Positions 1-6,048 of a DNA stretch of 8,550 bases are shown here, piece by piece (position 1 is the first letter of the stretch; each line of letters opens with the position of its first letter). This DNA is from CAIKMD01 sp035533255 (GTDB taxonomy: Bacteria > Pseudomonadota > Alphaproteobacteria > ATCC43930 > CGMCC-115725). Under the pieces are notes generated by a model. It worked only from the letters and a program-made list of their open reading frames with translations. It ran no database searches and had not been told where the DNA came from. The DNA is taken from contig DATLUE010000340.1 in assembly GCA_035533255.1 (NCBI GenBank), positions 1-8,550 of the forward strand, in the 5' to 3' direction. The position numbers were made by a program, and so were the translations under genes.

Positions 1-561
1 CGCAAGGAAGCGCGCAACAAGATGCTCGCGACCAAGACCGACGAGCGCGGGCTGCTCATCGTCCACACCGGCACCGGCAAAGGCAAATCGACCGCCGCCT
101 TCGGCATGGTGCTGCGCTGCCTCGGCCACGGCATGCGCGTCGGAATCGTGCAGTTCGTCAAAGGCGCGTGGGAGACCGGCGAGCGCAAGGTGCTCGCGGC
201 CTATCCCGATCTCGTCACCTGCCGCGCGATGGGCGAGGGCTTCACCTGGGACACGCAGGATCGCGCGCGCGATATCACCGCGGCGCGCGCCGCCTGGGAC
301 GCGAGCAAGACGATGATCGCCGATCCAGCCTACGACCTCGTGCTGCTCGACGAGCTCAATATCGTGCTGCGCTACGACTATCTGCCGCTCGACCAGGTGA
401 TAGCGACGTTGCAGGCCAAGCCGCGCGACCTGCACGTCATCATCACCGGCCGCAACGCCAAGCCCGAGCTGATCGAGATCGCCGATCTCGTCACCGAGAT
501 GACGATGGTGAAGCATCCGTTTCGCAGCGGCGTCAAAGCGCAGAAGGGCATCGAGTTCTGA
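1..561 (+). CDS. cobO: Cob(I)yrinic acid a,c-diamide adenosyltransferase CobO, 5'-truncated by the window
   Basis: This ATP:corrinoid adenosyltransferase (CobO/BtuR/CobA type) transfers the 5'-deoxyadenosyl group of ATP to Co(I) corrinoid in the cytoplasm. The frame is open from base 1 to TGA at 559-561, giving 186 visible residues. The first seven visible codons (RKEARNK) lead into an ATG at 22. CobO proteins normally carry a charged, helical N-terminal extension of this kind, so the true start lies upstream and the ATG at 22 is internal. A P-loop GTGKGKST sits at visible residues 24-31. A Walker-B-like stretch (LVLLDELN) and the family C-terminus ending KHPF...VKAQKGIEF are both present, so only the extreme N-terminus is missing. 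Its stop overlaps the cobQ start (TGATG), which fits co-translation with the next enzyme of the pathway. The family assignment is secure. Confidence 0.95.
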   Translation, partial: RKEARNKMLATKTDERGLLIVHTGTGKGKSTAAFGMVLRCLGHGMRVGIVQFVKGAWETGERKVLAAYPDLVTCRAMGEGFTWDTQDRARDITAARAAWDASKTMIADPAYDLVLLDELNIVLRYDYLPLDQVIATLQAKPRDLHVIITGRNAKPELIEIADLVTEMTMVKHPFRSGVKAQKGIEF

Positions 562-2042
562 TGCGCAAGCCGGCGCTGATGCTGCAAGGCACGGGCTCCG
601 ATGTCGGGAAATCCGTCATCGTCGCGGGCCTCGCCCGCGCTTTCACGCAGCGCGGCCTGCGGGTCATGCCGTTCAAGCCACAGAACATGTCGAACAATGC
701 CGCGGTAACGAGCGACGGCGGCGAGATCGGCCGCGCCCAGGCGCTGCAGGCGCGCGCCGCGCGCGTCGCACCGCGCGTCGATATGAACCCGGTGCTGCTG
801 AAGCCGCAAGCCGGGCGCGGCGCGCAGGTGATCGTTGGCGGCAAGACCCGGGGCGCGATGTCGGCGCAGGAATATCAGATCGAGAAAATCTCGCTGCTGC
901 CGCGCGTGCTCGAAAGCTTCGCGCGGCTCGAGGCCGAGGCCGATCTGGTGCTGGTCGAGGGCGCCGGCTCGCCAGCGGAGGTCAATCTACGTGCCTTCGA
1001 CATCGCCAATATGGGTTTCGCGCTCGCTGCCCAGGTACCCGTAGCGCTGATCGGCGACATCGATCGCGGCGGCGTCATCGCGCAGCTCGTCGGCACGCAT
1101 GAATTGCTGGCGCCCGACGAGCGCGCGCTGGTCAAAGGCTACATTGTCAACAAATTCCGTGGCGATCTTGGCTTGTTTGCCGATGCCATCGACATCTTGC
1201 GCCCGCGCCTCGGCGTGCGCTGCTTTGGTATCCTGCCCTGGCTCGACGCCATCCGCGATCTCCCGGCCGAGGACAGCATGGCGCTTCGCCAACCGCATGC
1301 GATGCCGCGGGACGGCGCGCTGACCCTCGCCGTGCCGCTCTTGCCGCATATCGCCAATTTCGACGATCTCGATCCGCTGCGCGCCGAGCCGGGCGTCGCG
1401 ATCGAGCTCGTGCCGCCGGGGCGACCGCTGCCGCTCTGCGATCTGGTGCTGCTGCCAGGATCGAAAGCGACGCTCGCCGATCTCGCGGCGCTGCGCCGCG
1501 AGGGCTGGGACATCGACATCAGGGCGCATGCGCGCCGCGGCGGGCACGTCCTCGGCATTTGCGCCGGCTACCAGATGCTGGGCCGGCGCGTCAGCGACCC
1601 AAGCGGGATCGAGGGGGCGCCCGGCGAGGCCGAAGGACTGGGCCTCCTCGACATCGCCACCGAGATGACCGGCGAGAAGCTGCTGACCGAAGCGCACGGC
1701 ATTGAGGTCGCGAGCGGCGCGGCGGTTGCGGGCTATGAGATGCATATCGGGCGCAGTCGCGGTCCCGACGCCGAGCGCCCGATGCTGCGGCTCGGCGAGC
1801 ACAAGGGGGCAAGCCGCGACGACGGCGCCCGATCGCACGATGGACGCATCATGGGTTGCCATCTCCACGGCCTGTTCGCGAGCGACGCGTTCCGCCGCGC
1901 CTTCTTGACGAAGCTGGGCGCGGCGCCGGATTTCGACCTGATCGACGATCAACGCATCGAGCACGCGCTCGATGCGTTGGCGCGGCATATCGACCTCCAT
2001 GTCGATCTCGACGCGCTGCTGCAGGTCGCGCATGCGCGCTAG
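561..2042 (+). CDS. cobQ: Cobyric acid synthase CobQ (glutamine-hydrolysing)
   Basis: CobQ amidates the b, d, e and g side chains of adenosylcobyrinic a,c-diamide using glutamine and ATP. The 493 residues match the usual family length of about 480-500. The N-terminal synthetase domain begins at once with the P-loop-like QGTGSDVGKS (residues 9-18), followed by FKPQNMSNNAAVT (38-50), GEIGRAQALQ and GDIDRGGV. The C-terminal class I glutamine amidotransferase domain has LPGSKAT, the nucleophile motif GICAGYQMLG with Cys334, GYEMHIGRS, and the catalytic His in HLHGLF (His436). The ATG at 561 is chosen because the conserved start of the protein follows directly and an AGAAGGG purine run lies at 542-548. 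The same frame is open further upstream over cobO, but that sequence is Arg-rich and unlike CobQ. The TAG stop at 2040-2042 coincides with the first bases of the repeat described at 2040-2143. Confidence 0.98.
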   Translation: MRKPALMLQGTGSDVGKSVIVAGLARAFTQRGLRVMPFKPQNMSNNAAVTSDGGEIGRAQALQARAARVAPRVDMNPVLLKPQAGRGAQVIVGGKTRGAMSAQEYQIEKISLLPRVLESFARLEAEADLVLVEGAGSPAEVNLRAFDIANMGFALAAQVPVALIGDIDRGGVIAQLVGTHELLAPDERALVKGYIVNKFRGDLGLFADAIDILRPRLGVRCFGILPWLDAIRDLPAEDSMALRQPHAMPRDGALTLAVPLLPHIANFDDLDPLRAEPGVAIELVPPGRPLPLCDLVLLPGSKATLADLAALRREGWDIDIRAHARRGGHVLGICAGYQMLGRRVSDPSGIEGAPGEAEGLGLLDIATEMTGEKLLTEAHGIEVASGAAVAGYEMHIGRSRGPDAERPMLRLGEHKGASRDDGARSHDGRIMGCHLHGLFASDAFRRAFLTKLGAAPDFDLIDDQRIEHALDALARHIDLHVDLDALLQVAHAR

Positions 2043-2143
2043 AGCCTTGTCCGGCGAAGTGTGCAGCGGTTCGCCGCAGACAATGCGACAAAATCAAGAA
2101 GTCTGGAGCGCGATCCGATTCTATCTTATCGGATCACGCTCCA
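2040..2143. repeat. RIME-like two-palindrome intergenic element filling the cobQ-cobD gap
   Basis: The 103-bp convergent gap is almost entirely two adjacent palindromes. Palindrome 1 pairs TTGTCCGGCGAA (2047-2058) with TTCGCCG-CA-GACAA (2070-2083), a 12-bp stem with a 2-nt bulge and an 11-nt loop. Palindrome 2 pairs 2104-2119 with 2128-2143, a 16-bp stem with one imperfect position and an 8-nt loop. From memory, the order TAGAGC, CCGG..AAGTGTG, GCGGTT, AATC and GATCCGAT resembles the roughly 105-bp, two-palindrome intergenic mosaic elements (RIMEs) of rhizobia. This identification was not checked against a database. The element spans from the cobQ stop codon to within 3 bp of the cobD stop codon. 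No gene or promoter is visible in it. Confidence 0.6.
2104..2143 (-). terminator. Possible terminator hairpin between the convergent cobQ and cobD genes
   Basis: A 16-bp stem (2104-2119 with 2128-2143) closes an 8-nt loop. Read on the minus strand, the single imperfect pair becomes a G-U wobble, so the hairpin is fully paired in the cobD transcript. It starts 3 bp after the cobD stop. Downstream on that strand the sequence is moderately T-rich (GACTTCTTGATTTTG), which makes a weak intrinsic terminator plausible. On the plus strand the pair is a C-A mismatch and no U-run follows, so termination of cobQ there is less convincing. The stem is directly visible, but its function is inferred. Confidence 0.4.
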
Positions 2144-2145
2144 AC

Positions 2146-3132
2146 TCAGAGATATTGCCGCGCGGCGACGCCGATCAGCAGCAGCACGGCGAGACAGGCG
2201 GCAGCGGCCAGATAAAGCCGCAACGCCGTGCCGATATCGGCGACCGTTACGCGCGCGCGGCCCTCACCGAGCCACGGCTCGTTCATCACGGTCGAGGCGT
2301 AGCGGCGCGGCCCGCCCAGGGCGAGGCCGAGCGCGCCGGCCCCGGCAGCCTCCGGCCAGCCGGCATTGGGCGAGCGGTGCTTCTTGGCATCGGCGATCAC
2401 GGTGCGGAAAGCGCTGCCCGCACGCGCGCCCGGCAAGAACAATGCCGCGAGACAGATGAGCGCCGCGGCAATGCGCGCCGGAACCCAATTGAGCACATCG
2501 TCCAGCCGCGCCGCCGCCCAGCCGAAATAGAGATATTTCGGCGAGCGATGGCCGATCATGCTGTCCAGCGTGCTCGCGGCCTTGTAGGCGAAGATGCCGG
2601 GCAGACCCAGCAGCAGGTACCAGAAGCCGGGCGCGACCACGCCGTCGCTGAAATTCTCGAACAGCGATTCGATCGCGGCGCGCGCGACGCCGTACTCGTC
2701 GAGACTATCGGGATCGCGGCCGACGATCTTGGCGACCGCCTGCCGTCCGCCCTCGAGGCCGCTCGCCTGCAGCGCCTTCGCGACCGCGGCGACGTGCTCG
2801 AACAGGCTGCGCTGCGCCAGCAATATGGCGACCAGCACGGCCTCGAGCCCCCAGCCGTAGCGGACGATGCCGAGATAGGCCTTCGCCAGCCAACCGATCG
2901 CGGCCGCGACCGCGACCAGCAGCGCCACCGCGACCGAGCCGCGCGCCTGGCGCGCGCCGTCGCTGCGCGATACGCGGTTGAGGCGGCGGTCGAGAAACCC
3001 GATCGCGTGGCCGACGACCGCCACCGGATGCGGCAGGATGCGAAACACCGGCGCCATGTCGCCGCAGGCGAGATCGATCGCCAGCGCCAGCAGCAGGATC
3101 GCGATCGGGTCGGGCGTCGCAAAGAACAGCAT
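2146..3132 (-). CDS. cobD: Adenosylcobinamide-phosphate synthase CobD (CbiB family), membrane protein
   Basis: CobD (CbiB in enteric naming) joins cobyric acid to (R)-1-amino-2-propanol or its phosphate, giving cobinamide (phosphate), and is an integral inner-membrane protein. The 328 residues are near the family norm of about 310-330. Hallmark motifs appear in order: LPHPV (33-37), IVGRDPDSLDE (136-146), ARAAIESLFENFSDG from 150, TLDSMIG (188-194), FGWAAARLDDVLNWVPAR (203-220) and SPNAGWPEA (254-262). Hydrophobic segments lie near residues 10-22, 67-82, 97-108, 166-182, 221-235 and 303-322. The ATG at 3130-3132 is the only reasonable start. No clear Shine-Dalgarno precedes it, and no alternative start lies in frame just upstream. 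The gene is convergent with cobQ and divergent from cbiX. The cobC partner (threonine-phosphate decarboxylase), often adjacent in alphaproteobacteria, is absent here. This gene is not the enteric CobD decarboxylase. Confidence 0.97.
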   Translation of the reverse strand: MLFFATPDPIAILLLALAIDLACGDMAPVFRILPHPVAVVGHAIGFLDRRLNRVSRSDGARQARGSVAVALLVAVAAAIGWLAKAYLGIVRYGWGLEAVLVAILLAQRSLFEHVAAVAKALQASGLEGGRQAVAKIVGRDPDSLDEYGVARAAIESLFENFSDGVVAPGFWYLLLGLPGIFAYKAASTLDSMIGHRSPKYLYFGWAAARLDDVLNWVPARIAAALICLAALFLPGARAGSAFRTVIADAKKHRSPNAGWPEAAGAGALGLALGGPRRYASTVMNEPWLGEGRARVTVADIGTALRLYLAAAACLAVLLLIGVAARQYL

Positions 3133-3185
3133 GCGGCAAGATCGGCCGCGCGCGGGACCAAAGACAAGCGGAAAGCGAGAGAGCG
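3133..3185. promoter_or_regulatory. 53-bp divergent spacer between cobD and cbiX
   Basis: This is the only non-coding sequence between two divergent starts, so promoters for cobD and for the cbiX-cobH-cobL operon should lie here or inside the opposing gene. I see no convincing -35/-10 pair. The gap is too short to hold a cobalamin riboswitch, which needs roughly 200 nt, as a leader for either gene. On the cbiX side a purine-rich GCGAGAGAG (3175-3183) just before the ATG at 3186 may act as a weak ribosome binding site. Assigning promoter function is positional inference only. Confidence 0.3.
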
Positions 3186-4166
3186 ATGAAAACCGGGGTA
3201 ATGATCTGCGGTCACGGCAGCCGCGATCCCGACGCGATCGCCGAATTCGAGCAGGCGGCGGCCGGGCTGCGATCGCTGCTGCCGGCGAGCGATATCGAAT
3301 TCGGCTATCTCGAATTCGCGCGGCCGGTGATCCGCGAGGGGTTCGAGACGCTGGCGAAGCGCGGCGCCCAACGTATCCTGGCGCTGCCCGGCATGCTATT
3401 CGCGGCCAGCCATGTGAAGAACGATCTACCCTCGGAGGTGAACAGCTTTGCCGCCGATCATCCCGGCATCGAGATGCGCTTCGGCCGCGAGCTGTCGATC
3501 GAGCCGAAGCTGATCAAGGCTGCCGCCGACCGGATCGAAGATGCCGAGCGGCGCGCCGTGCATGCGGTGCCGCGCAGCGAGAGCCTGCTGCTGGTGGTCG
3601 GCCGCGGCACCAGCGACCCCGACGCCAATTCCAATATCAGCAAGCTTGCCCGCATGCTGTGGGAGGGGCTGGGCTTTGGCTGGGCGGAGGTCGCCTTCAG
3701 CGGCACGGCCGCGCCGCTGGTCGAGCCGGGGCTGCGGCGCGCGACCATGCTCGGCTTCAAGCGCATCATCGTGTTTCCGTATTTCCTCTTCACCGGCGTG
3801 CTGGTAAAGCGGATCTACGCCGCCTGCGACCGGGTCGCCGCCGATCATCCCGACATCGAGATCGTCAAGGCATCCTATCTGCGCGATCATCCGCTGGTGC
3901 TCGACTGCCTTGCCGAGCGGGTCGCGGAGATCGTCGATGGCGAGCCGGCGATGAATTGCCGCTTGTGCAAATACCGCGCGCAAATCGTCGGCTACGAGGA
4001 TGCGGCCGGCGCGCCGCAGCAAGGCCATCATCATCATGTCCGCGGCATCGGGACCGATGCCGATCGTCACGACCATGATCACGATCATGGGCATTGGCAC
4101 GATCATTCGCATGACGGTCATTCTCACCCTTCGAGACGCGACCCTTCGGATCGCTCCTCGGCGTGA
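3186..4166 (+). CDS. cbiX: Long CbiX-type cobaltochelatase with MxCxxC motif and His-rich C-terminal tail
   Basis: This is a class II chelatase of the CbiX family, which inserts cobalt into sirohydrochlorin in the cobalt-early B12 route. The 326 residues contain two tandem CbiX domains. Domain 1 (about 1-125) starts with CGHGSRD, giving metal/catalytic His10, and carries the second conserved His in FAASHVKNDLP (His76). Domain 2 (about 133-250) has VGRGTSDPDAN, with Arg140 where domain 1 has His, so the active centre is probably in domain 1. Next comes MNCRLCKYR (256-264; Cys258 and Cys261), the MxCxxC type tied to an Fe-S centre in long CbiX proteins. The tail at 281-314 holds 14 histidines interleaved with Asp and is probably a metal-binding or storage segment. 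Residues 313-326 are encoded by an inverted palindromic repeat. The ATG at 3186 directly precedes the conserved domain start. No CobN, CobS or CobT gene is visible here. Confidence 0.92.
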   Translation: MKTGVMICGHGSRDPDAIAEFEQAAAGLRSLLPASDIEFGYLEFARPVIREGFETLAKRGAQRILALPGMLFAASHVKNDLPSEVNSFAADHPGIEMRFGRELSIEPKLIKAAADRIEDAERRAVHAVPRSESLLLVVGRGTSDPDANSNISKLARMLWEGLGFGWAEVAFSGTAAPLVEPGLRRATMLGFKRIIVFPYFLFTGVLVKRIYAACDRVAADHPDIEIVKASYLRDHPLVLDCLAERVAEIVDGEPAMNCRLCKYRAQIVGYEDAAGAPQQGHHHHVRGIGTDADRHDHDHDHGHWHDHSHDGHSHPSRRDPSDRSSA

Positions 4167-4168
4167 GG
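4123..4168 (-). repeat. Palindromic repeat copy A, inside the 3' end of cbiX
   Basis: Read on the minus strand, this 46-bp unit runs CCTCACGCCGAGGAGCG, a variable centre, then CGCGTCTCGAAGGGTGAG. It aligns with copy B (4183-4227): 14 of the first 20 bases and 15 of the last 18 match, with a divergent loop between. It is partly self-complementary (CTCAC/GTGAG, CGAG/CTCG and GCGA/TCGC steps). From memory, the pattern resembles a REP-like repeat common between genes in Bradyrhizobium-type genomes. Unusually, it overlaps coding sequence: it encodes cbiX residues 313-326 and contains the TGA stop at 4164-4166. Confidence 0.55.
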
Positions 4169-4182
4169 ACCCAAAACGAAAA

Positions 4183-4227
4183 CCTCGTCCTGAAGAGCGT
4201 TCGTCAGAACGCGTCGCGAAGGACGAG
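4183..4227 (+). repeat. Palindromic repeat copy B, between cbiX and cobH
   Basis: This second copy of the unit at 4123-4168 lies in the opposite orientation, 14 bp away. It folds as CTCGTCCT (4184-4191) with AGGACGAG (4220-4227), eight perfect pairs, plus an inner stem GCGTTC (4197-4202) with GAACGC (4207-4212) around a GTCA tetraloop. It ends 2 bp before the cobH ribosome binding site. No poly-U follows, so it looks like an mRNA-processing or stability hairpin rather than an intrinsic terminator. That role is inferred. Confidence 0.6.
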
Positions 4228-4229
4228 TC

Positions 4230-4235
4230 AGGAAG
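4230..4235 (+). promoter_or_regulatory. Ribosome binding site that fixes the cobH start
   Basis: The hexamer AGGAAG lies just upstream of the ATG at 4238, with the AGGA core four bases away. It supports the start at 4238 over a GTG at 4163 in the same frame, which overlaps the cbiX stop (GTGA). The 25 extra residues from 4163 would be encoded by the repeat and are not expected in CobH proteins. Confidence 0.6.
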
Positions 4236-4237
4236 CA

Positions 4238-4846
4238 ATGACGTACGACTATCTGCGCGACCCCGACGCGATCTATCGCCGCTCGTTCGCGCTGATCCGC
4301 AAGGCTGCCGATCTCTCGCCGCTGCCGCGCGAGCTGCGGTCGCTGGCGCTTCGGCTCATCCATACCTGCGGCGATGTTTCGATTATCGACCACCTGATCG
4401 CCTCGCCCGGCGCCGCGGCGCGGGGCCGCACAGCGCTGGCCGACGGGGCGGCACTTCTGGTTGACGCGGCGATGGTGGCCGCCGGAATCACGACGCGGCG
4501 CGCACTCTGCCTACTCAACGACAAGCGCGTGCCGGCAATCGCACAGCGTCTCGAGACCACGCGCTCGGCGGCGGCGGTCGAGCTGTGGCGACCGCATCTC
4601 GGCGGCGCGGTGGTGGCGATCGGCAACGCGCCCACGGCGCTGTTTCACCTGTTGGAGATGATCGGCGGCGGCGGGCCGCGGCCGGCGCTGATCCTTGGCT
4701 TTCCGGTCGGCTTCGTCGGCGCCGCCGAGGCCAAAAAGGCGCTAGCCGAAAATCCGTGGCGCATTCCATTCATCGCCCTGCAAGGCCGGCGCGGCGGCAG
4801 CGCGATGGCGGCCGCTGCGGTCAACGCTTTGATCGCGCGGCGCTAA
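4238..4846 (+). CDS. cobH: Precorrin-8X methylmutase CobH (CbiC family)
   Basis: CobH catalyses the 1,5-sigmatropic shift of the C11 methyl group to C12, converting precorrin-8X to hydrogenobyrinic acid (or the cobalt equivalent for CbiC). The protein has 202 residues, close to the family's roughly 205-215. The N-terminus YDYLRDPDAIYRRSFALI is typical. The catalytic His lies in LRLIHTCGDV at His42, matching the active-site His near position 43 in characterised homologues. Further signatures are VVAIGNAPTALFHLLEM and ILGFPVGFVGAAEAKKAL in the C-terminal half. The start at 4238 rests on the AGGAAG site and family alignment. The 71-bp gap after cbiX holds a repeat hairpin, while cobL follows after only 2 bp, so cobH heads a tightly packed translational block. 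Confidence 0.97.
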   Translation: MTYDYLRDPDAIYRRSFALIRKAADLSPLPRELRSLALRLIHTCGDVSIIDHLIASPGAAARGRTALADGAALLVDAAMVAAGITTRRALCLLNDKRVPAIAQRLETTRSAAAVELWRPHLGGAVVAIGNAPTALFHLLEMIGGGGPRPALILGFPVGFVGAAEAKKALAENPWRIPFIALQGRRGGSAMAAAAVNALIARR

Positions 4847-4848
4847 GC

Positions 4849-6048
4849 ATGGCGGCGTGGCTCGCGATCATCGGCATCGGCGAGGACGGCTGGGATGCGT
4901 TGACCGGCGCGGCGAAGGCACTGGTAACCGGCGCCGCGCTGATCGTCGGCGGTGCGCGGCACCTGGCGCTGATCCCGCCCAGCGCGGGCATGCGCCTGCC
5001 GTGGAAGAGTCCGCTCGCCGAGACGCTGCCCGAGATCGCGCGGTATCGCGGCCAGCGGGTCGCGGTCCTCGCCAGCGGCGATCCGCTGTGCTACGGCGTC
5101 GGCGCTTTGCTGGCCCGGAATTTTTCGCCCGAGGAGATGATCGTGCTGCCGCGCCCGAGCGCTTTCAGCCTCGCGGGGGCACGGCTGCTGTGGCCGATCG
5201 AGGATTGTGTGACGATCAGCCTGCATGGCCGGTCGCTGGACCGGCTGCGCCTCCATCTAACGCCCGGGGCGCGCATCATGGCGTTGACCAATGACGGCAA
5301 CGCTCCGGCGCAGATCGCCCGGCTGCTGACCGCCGCCGGCTGGGGCGCGTCGCCACTGACGGTGCTGGAGCATTTGGACGGCGCGAGCGAGCGACGGGTT
5401 GCGGCGACCGCCGAGACTTGGTGCGCCGAGCGCTGCGCCGACCTCAATATCGTCGCGCTGCGCTGCGAGGCGGGGCCGGCGGCACGGCCCTGGTCGCGCC
5501 GCGCCGGCTTGCCCGACGACGCCTTTCGCCATGATGGCCAGATCACCAAGCGCAGTGTGCGTGTCGCGACCCTGGCCGCGCTGGCGCCGCTGCCCGGCGA
5601 GCTGCTCTGGGATATCGGCGCCGGCAGCGGCGCGATCGCGATCGAATGGCTGCGCGCGGACGAGCGCCTGCGCGCCATCGCCATCGAGCGCGACGATGCG
5701 CGCGCCGCGATCATCGCCGAAAATGCGGCGATGCTGGGCGTGCCCGAGCTGACCATCGAACACGGCACGGCGCCGGAGGCGCTGATCGGTCTTGCTCCGC
5801 CGGACGCGATCTTCATCGGCGGCGGGGTCGGCGATGCTACCATCTGGGACGCGGCGTGGCCGGCGCTGCGACCCGGCGGGCGGCTGATCGCCAATGCCGT
5901 CACCGTGACCGGCGAGGCCGAGCTCTTGCGCCGTCATGCGACGCTGGGCGGCGAATTGCAACGCATCGCGACCGCGCACGCTGAGGGCAGCGGCTTCTGG
6001 CGGCCGGCGATGGCGGTCACGCAACTGACCGTGCGAAAGCCGCGATGA
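4849..6048 (+). CDS. cobL: Precorrin-6Y C5,15-methyltransferase (decarboxylating) CobL, CbiE-CbiT fusion
   Basis: CobL uses SAM to methylate C5 and C15 of precorrin-6B and decarboxylates the C12 acetate, giving precorrin-8X, the substrate of the neighbouring CobH. The 399 residues match the full-length fused enzyme of about 400-415. The N-terminal CbiE-type tetrapyrrole methylase domain (about 1-200) has IGIGEDGWDALT near the start and ASGDPLCYG at 75-83. The C-terminal CbiT-type Rossmann methyltransferase domain (about 215-399) has FRHDGQITKR, the SAM-binding DIGAGSGAIAIEW from residue 255, and IGGGVGD ending at 329. The ATG at 4849 is chosen because the conserved domain begins there and it follows the cobH stop by 2 bp. 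The same frame is open upstream over cobH but is an Arg-rich shadow. No strong ribosome binding site is visible. The stop overlaps the next gene's ATG (ATGA). Confidence 0.97.
   Translation: MAAWLAIIGIGEDGWDALTGAAKALVTGAALIVGGARHLALIPPSAGMRLPWKSPLAETLPEIARYRGQRVAVLASGDPLCYGVGALLARNFSPEEMIVLPRPSAFSLAGARLLWPIEDCVTISLHGRSLDRLRLHLTPGARIMALTNDGNAPAQIARLLTAAGWGASPLTVLEHLDGASERRVAATAETWCAERCADLNIVALRCEAGPAARPWSRRAGLPDDAFRHDGQITKRSVRVATLAALAPLPGELLWDIGAGSGAIAIEWLRADERLRAIAIERDDARAAIIAENAAMLGVPELTIEHGTAPEALIGLAPPDAIFIGGGVGDATIWDAAWPALRPGGRLIANAVTVTGEAELLRRHATLGGELQRIATAHAEGSGFWRPAMAVTQLTVRKPR

Noticed and set aside
22..24. ATG at 22 as the true cobO start
   Set aside because: The frame is open from base 1 with charged residues typical of the CobO N-terminal extension, so the start is more likely outside the window.
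168..560. In-frame extension of cobQ upstream of 561
   Set aside because: It runs over cobO in another frame, is Arg-rich and lacks CobQ similarity. The conserved protein begins at 561.
987..2033. 348-codon minus-strand open frame opposite cobQ
   Set aside because: It is antisense to a well-supported gene and has shadow-type composition with no start context.
1972..3189. 405-codon forward open frame opposite cobD
   Set aside because: It is rich in Arg, Gln and Asp and is antisense to a gene with full CbiB motifs. This is a GC-bias shadow.
4163..4237. GTG at 4163 as the cobH start, overlapping the cbiX stop
   Set aside because: The extra 25 residues are largely repeat-encoded and not CobH-like. 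AGGAAG precedes the ATG at 4238.
4585..4848. In-frame extension of cobL over cobH
   Set aside because: The composition is that of a shadow frame, and the CbiE domain starts at 4849.
5353..5362. CCACTG-like string as a possible cobalamin riboswitch B12 box
   Set aside because: It lies inside cobL coding sequence with no surrounding riboswitch structure.
5257..6024. 255-codon minus-strand open frame opposite cobL
   Set aside because: It is a GC-driven shadow of a gene with full CbiE-CbiT motifs.
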